The notes under the pieces: generated by a model
The model's database searches: none
What the model was told of the DNA's origin: nothing
Seen by the model: only the letters and a program-made list of their open reading frames with translations
Part shown: piece after piece, positions 33,980-46,489 of the stretch
Position numbering within the stretch: the stretch's first letter is position 1
Layout: every line of letters starts with the position of its first letter
Assembly (NCBI GenBank): GCA_905250025.1
Contig: CAJNOJ010000256.1
Span: forward strand, 62,001-126,000
Source: Adineta ricciae
Taxonomy: Eukaryota; Rotifera; Eurotatoria; Adinetida; Adinetidae
Reading direction: 5' to 3'
Length of the DNA stretch: 64,000 bases
Program-made: the position numbers and the translations under genes

Positions 33980-35732
33980 CTACTGAAATATAACTCGAAA
34001 TTTGATTGTGTGTCGCACGTCACGTAGTCTTTCCTGAATGGTTGCTATCGTAACCAACGGGTGCTCCATTTCTTCTTTTACTCGTAGCACGATCGTATTC
34101 AATTGTCGACAACAATGCATTAATCGTTGCCATTGTTGCCAATCTAGCAATTGTACTGTTTCGGCTTCATTAACCACTAATTCAACATGTCGAAGATTGC
34201 ACATATTGCTAATCAGCTCAATTAGCGTTCTCCACAAGCACGACTGATAAGGTTGTCGGCAACTGTCTGAATTTGGATTTGTATAATGATCAATTTCAAG
34301 TAAAAAACGTTTGATTGTAACGTTTCGTATGTCTCCTGTAAGGTTTGGAAGATTACAACCATGTTTACATTTTGACTGAGTGCAATGTATTTCAAATTTT
34401 TCTACCGTGTTTGAAACGTGTCCGAAAATGTAATGGAATGCATACAAATTGACTCCACAGGTGTACCGAAGTGACAGGCGACTTAGATCAGGAAAAAAGA
34501 CATTCCATTGTTCGATTTCTTTTATTGACTCGAGGTTGTCCAGTGTTAGTGAAAGAACATTTGGGAGCATCACCAAAGTGTTCGATATTTGCGTTATTGG
34601 AAACTGACTCGTATCAAAATGTACGGATGCGATTTGTTTTGACTTGAGCTGCCGAAAAATCGTGTTAATAAAACTCGTCGAAGGATTCGATAACTGTACT
34701 TTCATGTTGATTTCCGACAGTGTCAAAAGAATACTATCGTGGGAAGTGTTAATCATATCGTTGAGTGTTAAATATTGACAAATTTCCAAAACGACATCCC
34801 AACGGAGATCACGTTGCTCGCGAAGATCAAATGCCTACAAACGAAATAGAAAACGGAGTATGTATTAAAGTAGTGGAAAAGCTTTTTTTCTTTTGACCCA
34901 CCAAGTCTTGCTCGTTCTTGTCAAATTCATCTTTGAAATCGAACAATTTGCGATATAAAATTCCACGAAGCACGGTATAATCGGTTCTTATTACTATATC
35001 ATGTTCAATCATTTCTTCGAATACATATTGTGACTCTCGATACCAATGTTGATTTGATGCTAGCCGTCGTTTAATACCAATAAACATGGGACATCGTTCC
35101 ATAGAAAAATCAGGCAACAATTCCGTCGAAAAGATCTCTTTCCACACTTGTACCAACCTATTTCAAGTACTATAATCACGATCAAACAATTCTTAATGAA
35201 TATTTACTTTTTGCGATTGCCTTCGATAGTGATATCCCAAGGCCATACGAGATAATTTTCCAATAAGTAATCAATGATAGTCTCTGCGCAGAAGACTTTT
35301 TTGCAAATCATATTGATCGAGTCGTTTTTGTCATGGTGAATGTAGACTAGTACTGGACGACGCTAAAAAGGAAGAAAACTGTTTTCTTAAGTGTGATAAC
35401 TAGACAAACAGACGTCTTTTATTTCAAGTGGACTGAACGCTGCGTCACAAGTATCTTGTAGAGAGCCTGCAAAGAACTCTGGTCTGCAATTGTAACGTCT
35501 ATAAAAACATGAAGCAAATGACTCAATAGCATTAGCGTCGTTTTGGTATTGTGTTGGAACTGGAATAAACACAAGCAAACTTTTATTTCTTAAATAAGGA
35601 GTAGACATCAATATACTTGGACTAAGATTATCAAAAAGAATTTCATCGACATTAACATCATCACTCGTCGTTGTATCATCATCCTATGGAATTACAGTAA
35701 GACAGATATGTACGTAGTTATCTTACATTCAT
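33980..35732 (-). CDS. UAS-domain and F-box/LRR-like fusion protein (haplotype 1)
   Basis: Exons: 35732-35727 (minimal start), 35683-35414, 35362-35208, 35157-34902 and 34834-33980, about 513 residues. Exons 2-4 encode a thioredoxin-like UAS domain as in FAF1: SFASCFYRRYNCRPEFF, then RRPVLVYIHHDKND, VFCAETIIDYLLENYLVWPW and FIGIKRR. Exon 5 opens with AFDLREQRDLRWDVVLEICQ, which reads as an F-box, followed by LRR-like strands (VLSLTLDNLE, LSRLSLRYT). Known UAS proteins act with p97/VCP, and F-box proteins act in SCF ligases, so the fusion suggests a ubiquitin-pathway adaptor. No UBX domain is visible. The first exon is uncertain and may extend upstream. Confidence 0.75.
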
Positions 35733-36081
35733 AGGAACACTACCATTGCGCTTGTTTCTTAGAAGAAAATGTTGGAAATTTCAACCGTCGCTGTAATATA
35801 GTGTATGTTCCTCATATAGTGGGTTTTTTCCTTAGAAAAGTTAACATTATTTTTTATGCCTTTTGCGTTTTCTTTTACCGTCTGTCGCTATCCACACGCG
35901 TAAATGTGTTTTTTTTCTCCCGAGTACTCTACGGCTTTCTTCCTACGCGTGAAGTGCTATTATCATTCATCGTGGTTTGCTTCTCAATACCTTTTACTGA
36001 ACACATCATGTTTAAATTCCAACCAACACCCTATATGATCTTCTTTGTTATGATTCTGAATAAATTAAGATTTAATTTTAT

Positions 36082-37372
36082 TCATTCTTGAGACAGAGAA
36101 GCTATGCGAATGAAACGCCGTACAAGCGGTTCATTTTTCAAACTACGTCGCTCAGTATTGTCTAAATTCTTTCGATAGATTTTGTATCGAATGTGTTGCC
36201 GTTCTCTCCAAGTTACGTCCATGCGAAAAAGATACTTCAATACGTCGAGCACGACGATAAAACCAGCAGCGATTGAAATGATGAGAATAGTAATGAATGT
36301 AAAACTTTTAGTAACATATTGACGGACGATCACATGTGTTTCAATTGTTTCGCAATGCCGCCCAGAAATACCCGAAAAACATTCACATTTGTAATCAAGT
36401 AACAATGGCCGACAAACACCGTTATCCATACATGTAATATTTGTACAATAGTTAATCGCGTTTTGACAGTGATCACCTGTGTATCCTTGACTACAGTTAC
36501 AGAAGAAACTTGTCAAATTCATTTCGATGCATTTACCTAAATTAGAGAATGAGATATTCGATAATTTGTCATCAAAACAGACTGTTGTAAAGACAAGTAT
36601 CTGGTCTACAGATTTGATAATCGTATTCACAATTGCTGCCATTAAAGTTTGATAAACAACGACAGGAATATCCACCTGTCAGACTGGAATTTTCGATACA
36701 TGTTCCATTATTCTCGCAAGGTTGAGTATTGCATAAATTCACTGATATATTGCAAAAACTTCCGACATAACTTGAGTTACACTGAGGAGGAGCGAACGGG
36801 ATAGGTGGTAATATACCTGTTGAATATAGATTACATGGATCACCGTTAATTATTACTTTCACCTACTTAAATACGTGGTTGTCGACGCAGGTGAAGTACT
36901 TGAAGCTATAGAACAAAAGGATATTTGATTCACTTGCGATATAAAAATTACCTGAAACAGACGAAGATGAACATCCAGTTGACGAAGTTAAATATGCTAC
37001 AATCGTAGAATCCATCTCAAGCAACCATACATTGCTGACCCATTTCCACCATCCAAAATATTGATTTTTTTGATAAATGATTCTGTTCCAATACGCCAGT
37101 TGTATAACATTTGATGTCGATGTAAGTGCTTGTCCATTCATCTCGACTTTCCCATTGAGACGAATACCCCATTTGTCATTATTTTTATCAATAATAACAT
37201 TATTAGTTCCAACGAGAACAACCGCACCATTACAGGATTCTCCATTTACTGAACGGACAAAGGATTCACTAATACTAATCTGTATTATAAATGCATATAC
37301 AAGCTTACCAAGAAGATCTCCACGAAAATAGAGATAGACAATAACGAGTAACTTGGTGTAGGAAGTTGACAT
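36082..37372 (-). CDS. EGF-repeat single-pass membrane protein (haplotype 1)
   Basis: Four exons: 37372-36952, 36905-36867, 36816-36583 and 36536-36082; phases agree, giving 382 residues. The N-terminus is hydrophobic (KLLVIVYLYF), a possible signal peptide. Exon 1 then encodes a repeat-like module (NDKWGIRLNGKVEMNGQA, WNRIIYQKNQYFGWW) resembling a small extracellular beta domain. After a Ser/Thr linker come about three EGF-like units: CNTQPCENNGTCIEN, CRPDTCLYNSKCIEMNL and CTNITCMDNGVCRPL. One TM helix (FITILIISIAAGFIVVL) and a basic tail follow. It is a type I cell-surface protein, probably for adhesion or ligand binding. Confidence 0.8.
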
Positions 37373-37479
37373 TGATCGGAATTGAGATTTTTTGAATGGA
37401 ACGAGAGAATGAATATTATGAGCTTCTCTCCGTGAATGCACTCTAATCAAAGGTTGATTGAACATTGTCAGGACTCTGC

Positions 37480-38940
37480 ACTCATAGCATGTAGAGGTAC
37501 GATGTTTGTTGACATGATCTTTTCAAACGAGAAGTTATGGTTTTTCCTTATTCAATGAATAAATATTACGGCAACAGAAGTTTTCATTCTTTTTATTCTA
37601 TACGCGTAGAAAACAATCTATAGTTAAATATTAGCGAGCACGTGAACAAACAAATCTCGTTGCTTGCACAAACTTATTCAATAGTTTATTTTTCGCAACA
37701 ATAATCACAGAATTAACAAACCAATAGGTAATATACGGACATCGGAGATTTAGGTTGTAATTAATCGTTTCAATTAGCTCAGCAATTGATAGTCGTCAGA
37801 AATGTAGTTTCCCCTCTTTTGATAGAACTCGACAAGAGTGATTTCACAGAACGCTATCTTCAAGACGAGCTAAATCGCTATTGTTCAAGTCAAGAAAATC
37901 AGCCTATTGACTGTATTGACATTTAACATTACACGAGAAGATTTATAGTACGAAATACCAATATGTTACAGCTAAGATCCCGGTTCAACAAGTACTAGAC
38001 ATTGCTGAAACCAATGCCCATTTACCAATGGTTGATGCCTGTCGGAAATGCATCTCGTTCATATGTGAAAGTTATGGACGATACAAACATGACAAAACGA
38101 AACTCGAAGTCCTCAACATTATGTTCGTGCTGTGACCAACAAAAAGAAATAATGATAAGAGAAATAAGCGTATGTAGAAGAAATAACGATTGAATTATGT
38201 AATTATTCGGGTATTCAGACCACTAGCAATGCCAATTTCGTTGAGTTGACCTCGTATTCAATGTGTATGTATGCTTATCGATTGTACATACGCTTTCTTG
38301 TTTTGTTAACATTGCATATGCACGAAATCCAACGATTACCAAAAAACACTTGAAAAAGGTATAAGATCTCATGTTTGTTCTTCAACAAACTAAGCGATAG
38401 AAACATCACTTTTTTCCCATAACTACTTGAATAGGTTGCCATGCGCACAGATATATATCATACAGCATATTATTTCAGCCCCTTACATAGTGTCACTAGA
38501 TCAGGTTGCCATTTCTAGAAGACGATGATGAATTAATGCAAAAGAATGAAAATGCAGCAACATTTGATTTCAAACTGATTGGATGAGACAAAAGAATCGA
38601 GCAGTATTCTTACAAATATTCTGATAAAAGCATTGCATTGAGGAATAGATTTAATCCAAGAGAAAAACAATAATTGAGAGCTACTTTTATATCAACCGTG
38701 CTAAATTGCAATTAATTATAAAAATATTCTTGGGATTGACTATACATTACAAGGCATATGTTCGAGCGTTTTTGTCACTCACGATTGGTTCCTTTATAAC
38801 TCGATCATAGAATGGCCAGAACTTGATCTACGTATAGATTTTCAACAAACAGCTAAATTTCTCTTTAAAATATTACACGCACTTTGGGACTTGGCTAATC
38901 AAACTATCCTGAGCAATTTAAATTAAATCAATATGTTAGC
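37480..38940. other. Decayed coding zone
   Basis: Short plus-strand pieces such as QQVLDIAETNAHLPMVDAC sit in different frames separated by stops. The counterpart at 48049-48760 shows the same decay with a different set of open pieces (RVTVELCNYLGIQTTSNANF). The ancestral gene is not identified. Confidence 0.4.
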
Positions 38941-38946
38941 GCAACC

Positions 38947-39660
38947 ATGATATCTCTGATGCTGTTTGAAACATCCGTTGATAAATTTGTTCGTCAGCTC
39001 CTCTCATTAATAACAAGCAATTTTCTTCTTCTACTCGACATTGTACGATCATCAACGCATAGTAATACGCTCTTTACAGCTCTACAAACAAACTACTATC
39101 TGGAATACGACTTTAATAAAACGTCTCATCGTAGAGAGTTCCTACAATATTCCAGATGTTCTTGCAAAACATCAGAAAAATGCATTACACAACATATAAT
39201 CTCTAACAATGCGAATTTACCGTTCTTAATGACTATGCCGGGCCTTTACCATGGATGTTACAATGTGGAAGTGCTTCTTCGACCGTCCCTCGAATGTTTC
39301 TATAATCAAGGATGCAGGCAACACCTGCAATCATACTTGAACTCTTCTCTTCTCACTAGTGTTCCATCTCTCAATGCATCAGCCTTATCGTAGAACAAGT
39401 GCTCAGTTAACTCAACTATCGAACAATTCTTTCACGCGCTTTCCATTGATTAATGGAACGTGATGAAGAAATAGAACAGTTATTGTAATTCCTGTCAGCC
39501 TATCGAATGCATCTATATTCATGAAGCAAAACGTGGTATAGACTATATTACAACAACATTGTTTAGTCTTGCAGGTAGGACGATAACTGTGCTGAAAACC
39601 ACTGTAAGAGTACTTGTCAGGGTTGTTGTATGGATTTTTGAGAAATGTCGACGACGGGTG
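38947..39660 (+). pseudogene. Relic of a lineage-typical membrane protein family (haplotype 1)
   Basis: The first piece (38947-39393) keeps an extracellular cysteine pattern: SSTHSNTLFTALQTNYY, CSCKTSEKC, IPGICCG-type block (MPGLYHGCYNVEVL), LECFYNQGC. A second frame near 39520-39660 holds a TM-like helix (ITTTLFSLAGRTITVLKTT) that normally follows. I recognise the layout from a large bdelloid family of unknown function. Frame breaks separate the pieces. Confidence 0.5.
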
Positions 39661-40542
39661 CATCCGTGAATATCAACTGATCGTCACAAGTGCCCTTACA
39701 GAGAGTGAATCGACTTGCTTCGCTTCGCTTCTTAACCAGTAATAAAAATCAGTTTCAAATGGATCACGCTTTTTAATTGGTTCATTAGTAGATTTGTCTG
39801 GAAGTGTACATTTCAAGTGACTCGTTGACCAAAACCTCAGTCAGTTGCTGATTGCCGTGCTGAAAAGGCACATGGATACTGCCTATTTTTGGTATAGGTG
39901 CACCTAAATAATCAGTATCTATTAATTTATAAGTGTTTTCAACCTTACGCTCTAATCATTCCCAGTGAACTGTGTATTTTAGCGGACTTACCGAGATAAT
40001 ATTATTGGCAATTCTTTTACATTTGTGGTAAAAAAAGTCTATCTCTTAAAAATTTGATGAAAAAGCGAGACGTTGCTTTCTACTTCAGTTCGTCTCGTTT
40101 TAGGTTCTGATATCCAACGTATTTAGCCATAATGCGGACAATAAACATTTACAAATACTGGACTATTTCTATGAAGAGTTGCAAACACGTCATACATTGT
40201 TTATGCTTAACAGATCTAGATTTTGAAAATCAGAAGAAATAACCTTCACATTGACGAAGTACATGTCAGTATAAAACAAAAAACATGATTAGAAGCAAAT
40301 GTTCCTGAGCGCAGGTCATCTTAGCACAGTGTGTTTATTGTGCATGAAAAAAATGGATAAAAGTGATTAAAGCAAACAGAAAAAAGCTCTTTGTTTTGAG
40401 AGCTTTCTTTCATTAGCTGCGAAAGAAATCAAAGTGAAAATTCTGTTGTTGATACTCGAAAATTAAATATTTTCATAATACGCAAATCGAACGCACTTTT
40501 TTTCACTAGAATACTTACAGGTAAGATTGATTCACCAACGCG

Positions 40543-40548
40543 TATAAA
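40543..40548 (+). promoter_or_regulatory. TATA-like box of the mucin-like gene (haplotype 1)
   Basis: tataaa lies about 70 bp upstream of the ATG at 40618. The same place in the other copy has tataaaaa (50273-50280). Confidence 0.5.
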
Positions 40549-40617
40549 CAGACGAGCATACAAGTCAGTTTTCATTTCATATTGTTTCAATCGAAACAAC
40601 AGTTATATACTAATACT

Positions 40618-41139
40618 ATGGTACAAACTGCGTGTCTCGCGTTGTTCCTATTGTGCATGTCATACGGCATAATCGATGGAACACATTTTCGTGGTGGTAT
40701 TATTTCATGGTACGTCTCATTCACTATTGTCTTATTACCATCCGTTTGTTATTTCTTTTCCTTTTAGGCGTCCGTTGAATAGTACACCATCGGGTAGTAA
40801 TGCGGATATTCTCATACATCAACGATACTTTTTTGATCGACAAGCGGGCTATTTTGGTGGTCCACCTTATTGTACGGAGGCATATGTCACTGCTCAAACA
40901 ACTATTCCAGTCGGTGGTACGATGAGCTGTATGGCAAATTGCTCAAGTTCTACTTATTCCGGACTTTCGATTGCTGTGCAAACTACAGATTGTAACACGC
41001 TTCCAATTATTTCATCATGGGGTGGTGAACGTTACGATTTAGTATCATTGCCATTGACAACATCGATTGCAATGGGCTTTGCCGGAAGTGCATGGTTGAC
41101 TGCTCTGTATGGCGGTGGTTCTGGTTGGTCAGTTGTTAA
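40618..41139 (+). CDS. Mucin-like membrane protein, first exons (haplotype 1; continues after 51427)
   Basis: Exon 1 (40618-40709) encodes a signal peptide (ACLALFLLCMSYGIIDG). Exon 2 starts at 40768 after a 58-nt intron and is cut by the 'n' at 41140 in the segment GGGSGWSVV. The last 279 bases (40861-41139) are identical to 51428-51706. Continuing from 41139 at 51707 preserves the frame and gives exon 2 the same 815-nt length as in the other copy. The gene is therefore split in the assembly, not broken in the genome. Confidence 0.8.
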
Positions 41140-41140
41140 N
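41140..41140. other. Single-N assembly junction
   Basis: Switches from the plus-strand mucin-like gene to the middle of exon 4 of a minus-strand VIT-VWA copy, with no biological boundary at the point. Confidence 0.85.
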
Positions 41141-42213
41141 GTAACATCGCTTTACGTGCAAGACCTATTTTGTTTTCATCTTGCATCGAGCCACTACAGT
41201 CGATTACAAATAGAAATTCATCAGTTGTGTTGTCCTTGTTCTGTCGACAATCCTGTTCATTTGGCATGAATGAAATCATCAGAGCGCTCTTTTCAACAGC
41301 AGCAATTATACTTGTTTTCGTTTGTGATAATTCAACATCGATAATAATATCACGACTAAAATGCAACACGCACTTATTTTTAGAAAAGGAGATGTTTTCT
41401 TTGCAACTGGTAACTTACTCTAGTTGAGCTGCTTGTTGGCTGAACTGAATAAGAAAATTGTCGGGATTGCTCATGTCGATTTTGATCGGATGCGATGGTG
41501 ATGAAACGCCACTGACATTTTGAGCTAATCGATCCACACGACATTGTAAATCGATGGTATAAGGAACTGATTCAGCGTATTGAGCTTGAGTTCCGCCTGG
41601 TGATGAAATACCTTTGCGTTCAGGAGAATAACGTGGTGCAATTGTAGTAGGAATGACAAAACGAATGATTGGCTTTTCATTTCCATGCAAAAGGTCAAGT
41701 TCGCTGACGTAACTAATAGTAATACGACATTTACTCTTTGGTTTCAGTCTACAATGGAATTGAAGAAGGTTAATATGTAATGCGATGTCTCGAAAGATAC
41801 GTACGCTCCTACACTAACAATGAATATATCGTTAGAAGCTTCATCTTGCTCAAGCAGGTAAGCACCATGGCCTGAAGCCAATGCTTCTGAATACTCTTGT
41901 TGTGCTACTTTCTTTTCTTTCAATTCGGCAATGATTTCACGTTCGTCATCTATGTGAGCCATGAACGCATAGATGGCAGCATTTTCTTCAACTGGAAAAC
42001 TGAAAAGCAAGAGAATATTGTTGCTATGATCAACTTGTTTTTCTGTTACCAGTAGACCGCTTCAATTGGCACGGATTCGTCATTTTGAAACAATTGAGTG
42101 ATGGTGACATCGGCAGCGAACGAATTTATGTGAACATCGACAGAGACTTCTCGTAAAGGAACTAGTTCTTTCGAAATTGATGAAGAAGCGTTCTCCTTTT
42201 TAATGTAAAGCAT
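41141..42213 (-). CDS. VIT-VWA protein, 5' part only (haplotype 2)
   Basis: Exons 42213-42050, 41999-41805, 41748-41419 and 41355-41141 correspond one-to-one with the complete gene at 29238-31936, with identical intron positions (constant offset 10277). The VIT domain and the start of the VWA domain up to DCSGSMQDENK are present. The rest is lost at the 'n'. Differences are few, and all splice sites are kept, so the allele looked functional at this end. Confidence 0.8.
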
Positions 42214-43002
42214 TGCTATACTTTTGACGTTGTGTTCTGTAATATTTAGGATCTATTAGTCTTTTATAGGGTAGGTGAGAAACAGAAAATTGTATGAGTC
42301 ATCAAGGTAGCTGCGTGTCAAAGAAAAAAATGTCGATGAATCATCGCAAACGTGTATATTACCATGAGATTGTGCAAGTATGGGAAAAAATTACTCACAT
42401 GCGGCTGGGGATAGTTTTATTAAAATAAATCGCAATACCTGACTGACTCAACACTGATTCATCATACACTGGGTAGTATTATCTGTTACAATTTTTATGA
42501 GATAAAGCGACGTTATATTGTTTTAATATTTACATCGCCAAACGTGTCATAAATTATTATTCTCCATCGTTTATAACTTCTATATTTGTAGATCGATCAA
42601 TCATTCCGTACGTTTTACGCTATCAGCGACATTGAACAGTCAGTTTTTATTTATTTTAAAATAATTTATATGAAAGACTGTGCACTCTTCATTTTTTTCT
42701 GATTCAATGACAAGCAAACACTTTCGTTTATTTCACAATGACACGATCAGAAGCAATTGTATACACCCATTACTATGCGACTGTCGCGATGTGTTCGATT
42801 GTTGGCAGGGTAGAATAGATGCACGACAAAAGAGAATGTTGCTGATGTAACAAATTACTGTTTACATATATACACCTATACTCTGTTGAAAAGTAGAAAG
42901 AGCGATGAAAGTAGCTTACTTGTTGATCAGAAGTACTCTAACTCAATTGTTAGTAGTAGTCATTTACTCTTTCACTCGCAAAAGATTGACACTATTCATC
43001 AG

Positions 43003-44129
43003 ATGTCCGTGTCGAATTCTGTGCCGCATCGCTTTGCTGTGCCTAGAAGAGTAGGACAATGGTCGATTGAACAATTCTAGCACTCACTGTCGCTCTGATT
43101 TAGGTGCCAAACGCAACCTATACTTACGCACGCCCAACGATAGTGTCAGTTCCTCAGCCACTACAACCGCCACTAACGAGGATAGCTTATATTAACATAC
43201 TTCCAAGAGCGGTGCCAAGTGTTCACTCACCACCGGAACTTTCTGTTTCGCCTACGCTCTCTATATCGAAAGAAGCATTCATTGCCAAGGACGGCCTTTC
43301 AGAAACCGATTCATTTTGGACACGATGCTATGCGAAGTAAGCCATTTCTGTTTAGCAGCATCAAAGAAAATCTCTTGGGCGTGTTTCAGATGCGGTCTTT
43401 TTTGTTGCATGCCATGGTGTTGGACTATTTCAGCAGTAATCTTAGGTGGTGCCATTGGAACGATCATATTTTTTGCACTACAAAACAGTAAGCTAAAAAT
43501 AAAAATACCTTGTAATTGCTCCACATGTTTGATTATAATTAGCCGCTACGGTAACAACCGGAACACCAACGACAACCATCAGCAAGACGACCATCTATGT
43601 GCCAAGTCGTAAGTTCTTTCGCAAGAAAAACAAAAGGAAATTCTCTTAAAATTTTTATCTAGCGATATTGAACAATACCTGCACATCGGTAGTCAGTGAT
43701 TCACCTACTGTTCTAGTGTACCTCACAAACTCAACGTCGTTCTCCTATACGTTCTATCAATATACATATGTCGCTGCATCGACGATGACAACTATGATGT
43801 TAGCTATGCGTCAAAATCCTAGTTACTGGTGTCTCGATGATATTTCTGTAACCTACAATGGCGTACAAATGTGGCAAAATGGCGGTTTTGAATTGAGCCC
43901 GTTAACTAAATATTATACTTATTGTAATCCAAACGGGGCAGCTTCCAGCGGTAGTATATCACCATCATGTCCCAGATCTGGAAGCTATAGTTTTAAAGAC
44001 GGTTCAGTAACATATTCCGATTATATCAGTCAATCGTTTTCCACGGTAGTTGGTGGAATGTACAATATCAGTTTCTGGTTATCGAACTTAGGTGCTCCTA
44101 CGAATAGTTTTATTATCATCATCGGTTAA
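43003..44129 (+). CDS. Single-pass membrane protein with carbohydrate-binding-like ectodomain (haplotype 2)
   Basis: Exons: 43003-43050, 43104-43336, 43390-43487, 43543-43608 and 43663-44129, giving 303 residues. It has the same organisation as 32725-33878, with exons 1 and 3-5 of equal length. Exon 2 lacks ten codons in the Pro-rich cytosolic part (VHSPPELSVS against a longer haplotype 1 version). The TM helix and ectodomain blocks (WCLDDISVTYN, NGGFELSPL) are retained. Confidence 0.75.
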
Positions 44130-44230
44130 TGGACAGTTCTTGAACGTGACTGCTATAGAAGCAAATATACTCGATGATCAAACACAATGTTTATGATTCT
44201 TGTTTTATTGTTTGAATATTTTGAAAAATA

Positions 44231-46103
44231 CTACTGAAATATAACTCGAAATTTGATTGTGTGCCGCACGTCTCGTAGTCTTTCCTGAATGGTTGCTATC
44301 GTAACCAACGGGTGCACCATTTCTCCTTTTACTCGTAGCACGATGGTATTCAGTTGTCGACAACAATGCATTACTTGTTGCCATTGATACCAATCTAGCA
44401 ATTGTACTGCTTCAGCTTCGTTAACTACTAATTCAACATGTCGAAGATTGCACATGTTGCTAATCAGCTCAATTAGCGTTCTCCACAAGCACGACTGATA
44501 AGATCGTCGGCAACTGTCTGAATCTGGATTTGTATAATGATCAATTTCAAGTAAAAAGCGTTTGATTGTAATGTTTCGTGTGTCTTCTGTAGGGTTTGGA
44601 AGACTCCAACCATGTTTACATTTTGACTGGGTGCAATGTATTTCAAACTTTTTTACCGAGTTTGAAATGTGCCCGAAAATGTAATGGAATGCATACAAAT
44701 TGACCTCATCGGTGTACCGAAGTGACAGGCGACTTAGATCAGGAAAAAAGGCATTCCATTGTTCGATTTCTTTTATTGACTTAAGGTTGTCCAACGTTAG
44801 TGAAAGGACATTAGGAAGCATCGCCAAAGTGTTCGATATTTTCGTTATTGGAAACGTACTCGCATCAAAATGTACGGATGCGATTTGTTTTGGCCTGAGC
44901 TGCCGAAAAATCATATTAATAACACTCGTCGAAGGATTCGATAACTGCACTTTCATGTTGATTTCCGACAGTGTCGAAAGAATACTATCGTGGAAAGTGT
45001 TAATCATATCGTTGAGTGTCAAATATTGACAAATTTCCAAAATGACATCCCAGCAGAGATCATGTTGCTCGCGAAGGTCAAATGCCTACAAACGAAATAG
45101 ATACCGGAGTATGCATCAAAGAAGTGGGAAAGCTTTTCTATTTTGACCCACCAAGTCTTGTTCGTTCTTGTCAAATTTGTCTTTAAATTCGAGCAATTTG
45201 CGATATAAAATTTCACGAATCGCGGTATAATCAATTCCTACTACTGTATTATTTTTAATCATTTCTTCGAATACGTATTGTGACTGTCGGTACCAATGTT
45301 TGTTTGATGCTAGCCGTCGTGTAATACCAATAAACATAGGACATTTTTCCTTAGAAAAATCAAGCAACAATTCCGTCGGAAAGATCTCTTTCCACACTTG
45401 TACCAACCTATTTCAAGTATCATAGTCACGATCAAACTATTCTTAATGAATATTTACTTGTTGCGATTGCCTTCGATAGTGATATCCCAAGGCCATACGA
45501 GATAATTTTCCAATAAGTAATCAATGATTATTTCTGAACAGAAGACTTTTTTGCAAATCATATTGATCGTGTCGTTTTTGTCATGGTGAATGTAGACTAG
45601 TACTGGACGACGCTAAAAAGGAAGAAAACTGTTTTCTTAAGTGTGATAGCTAGACAAGCAGACGTCTTTTATTTCAAGTGGACTGAACGCTGCGTCACAA
45701 GTATCTTGNCAGAAGACTTTTTTGCAAATCATATTGATCGTGTCGTTTTTGTCATGGTGAATGTAGACTAGTACTGGACGACGCTAAAAAGGAAGAAAAC
45801 TGTTTTCTTAAGTGTGATAGCTAGACAAGCAGACGTCTTTTATTTCAAGTGGACTGAACGCTGCGTCACAAGTATCTTGTAGAGAGCCTGGAAAGAACTC
45901 TGGTCTGCAATTGTAACGTCTATAAAAACATGAAGCAAATGACTCAATAGCATTAGCGTCGTTTTGGTATTGTGTTGGTACTAGAATAAACATAAACAAA
46001 CTTTTACTTCTTAAATAAGGAGTAGACATCAACCTACTTGGACTAAGATTATCAAAAAAATTTCGTCGACATTAACATCATCACTCGTCGTTGTATCATT
46101 ATC
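44231..46103 (-). pseudogene. UAS/F-box fusion, haplotype 2 copy with a frameshift and an assembly duplication
   Basis: Exon 5 (45085-44231), exon 4 (45407-45152) and exon 3 (45612-45458) match the haplotype 1 gene exactly in length and phase. Exon 2 is interrupted by the 'n' at 45709, behind which 170 bases are repeated. After removing that repeat, exon 2 (45835-46103) is 269 nt instead of 270. One base is missing in an A-run near 46052-46058, which throws the N-terminal part out of frame and leads to a stop. The UAS domain could still be translated from an internal start. The single-base loss could be a sequencing error in the homopolymer. Confidence 0.6.
45539..45879. repeat. Exact 170-bp direct repeat around a single N
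   Basis: Bases 45539-45708 and 45710-45879 are identical, separated only by the 'n' at 45709. An exact repeat of exon 3/intron/exon 2 sequence at this place is best explained as two overlapping contig ends that were not merged. Confidence 0.9.
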
Positions 46104-46489
46104 CTACGGAATTACAGTAAGACAGATACGTACGTACGTCGTTATTTTATATTCATAGAAACATTACCATTGTGCTCGTTTCTTAGAAAAACATGTTGGA
46201 AATTTAAACCGCCGCTGATGTAATATAGTGTATGTTCCTCATATAGTGGGTTTTTTTCTTGGAAATGATGACATCATTTTTATGCCTTTTGCGTTCTCTT
46301 TTACCGTCTGTCGCTATCGACACGCGTAAATGTGTTTTTTCTCCCGAGTACTCTACGGCTTTCTTCCTATGCGTGAAGTGCTATCATCATTCATCGTAGT
46401 TTGCTTCTCAATACTTTTTACTGCACAGATCATGTTTTTATTCCAACCAACACTCTATATAATCTTTTTTTTTTATGATTCTGAATAAA

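Noticed and set aside
45539..45879. Biological duplication of a UAS/F-box exon
   Set aside because: The two copies are fully identical and separated only by an 'n', as expected for unmerged contig overlap.
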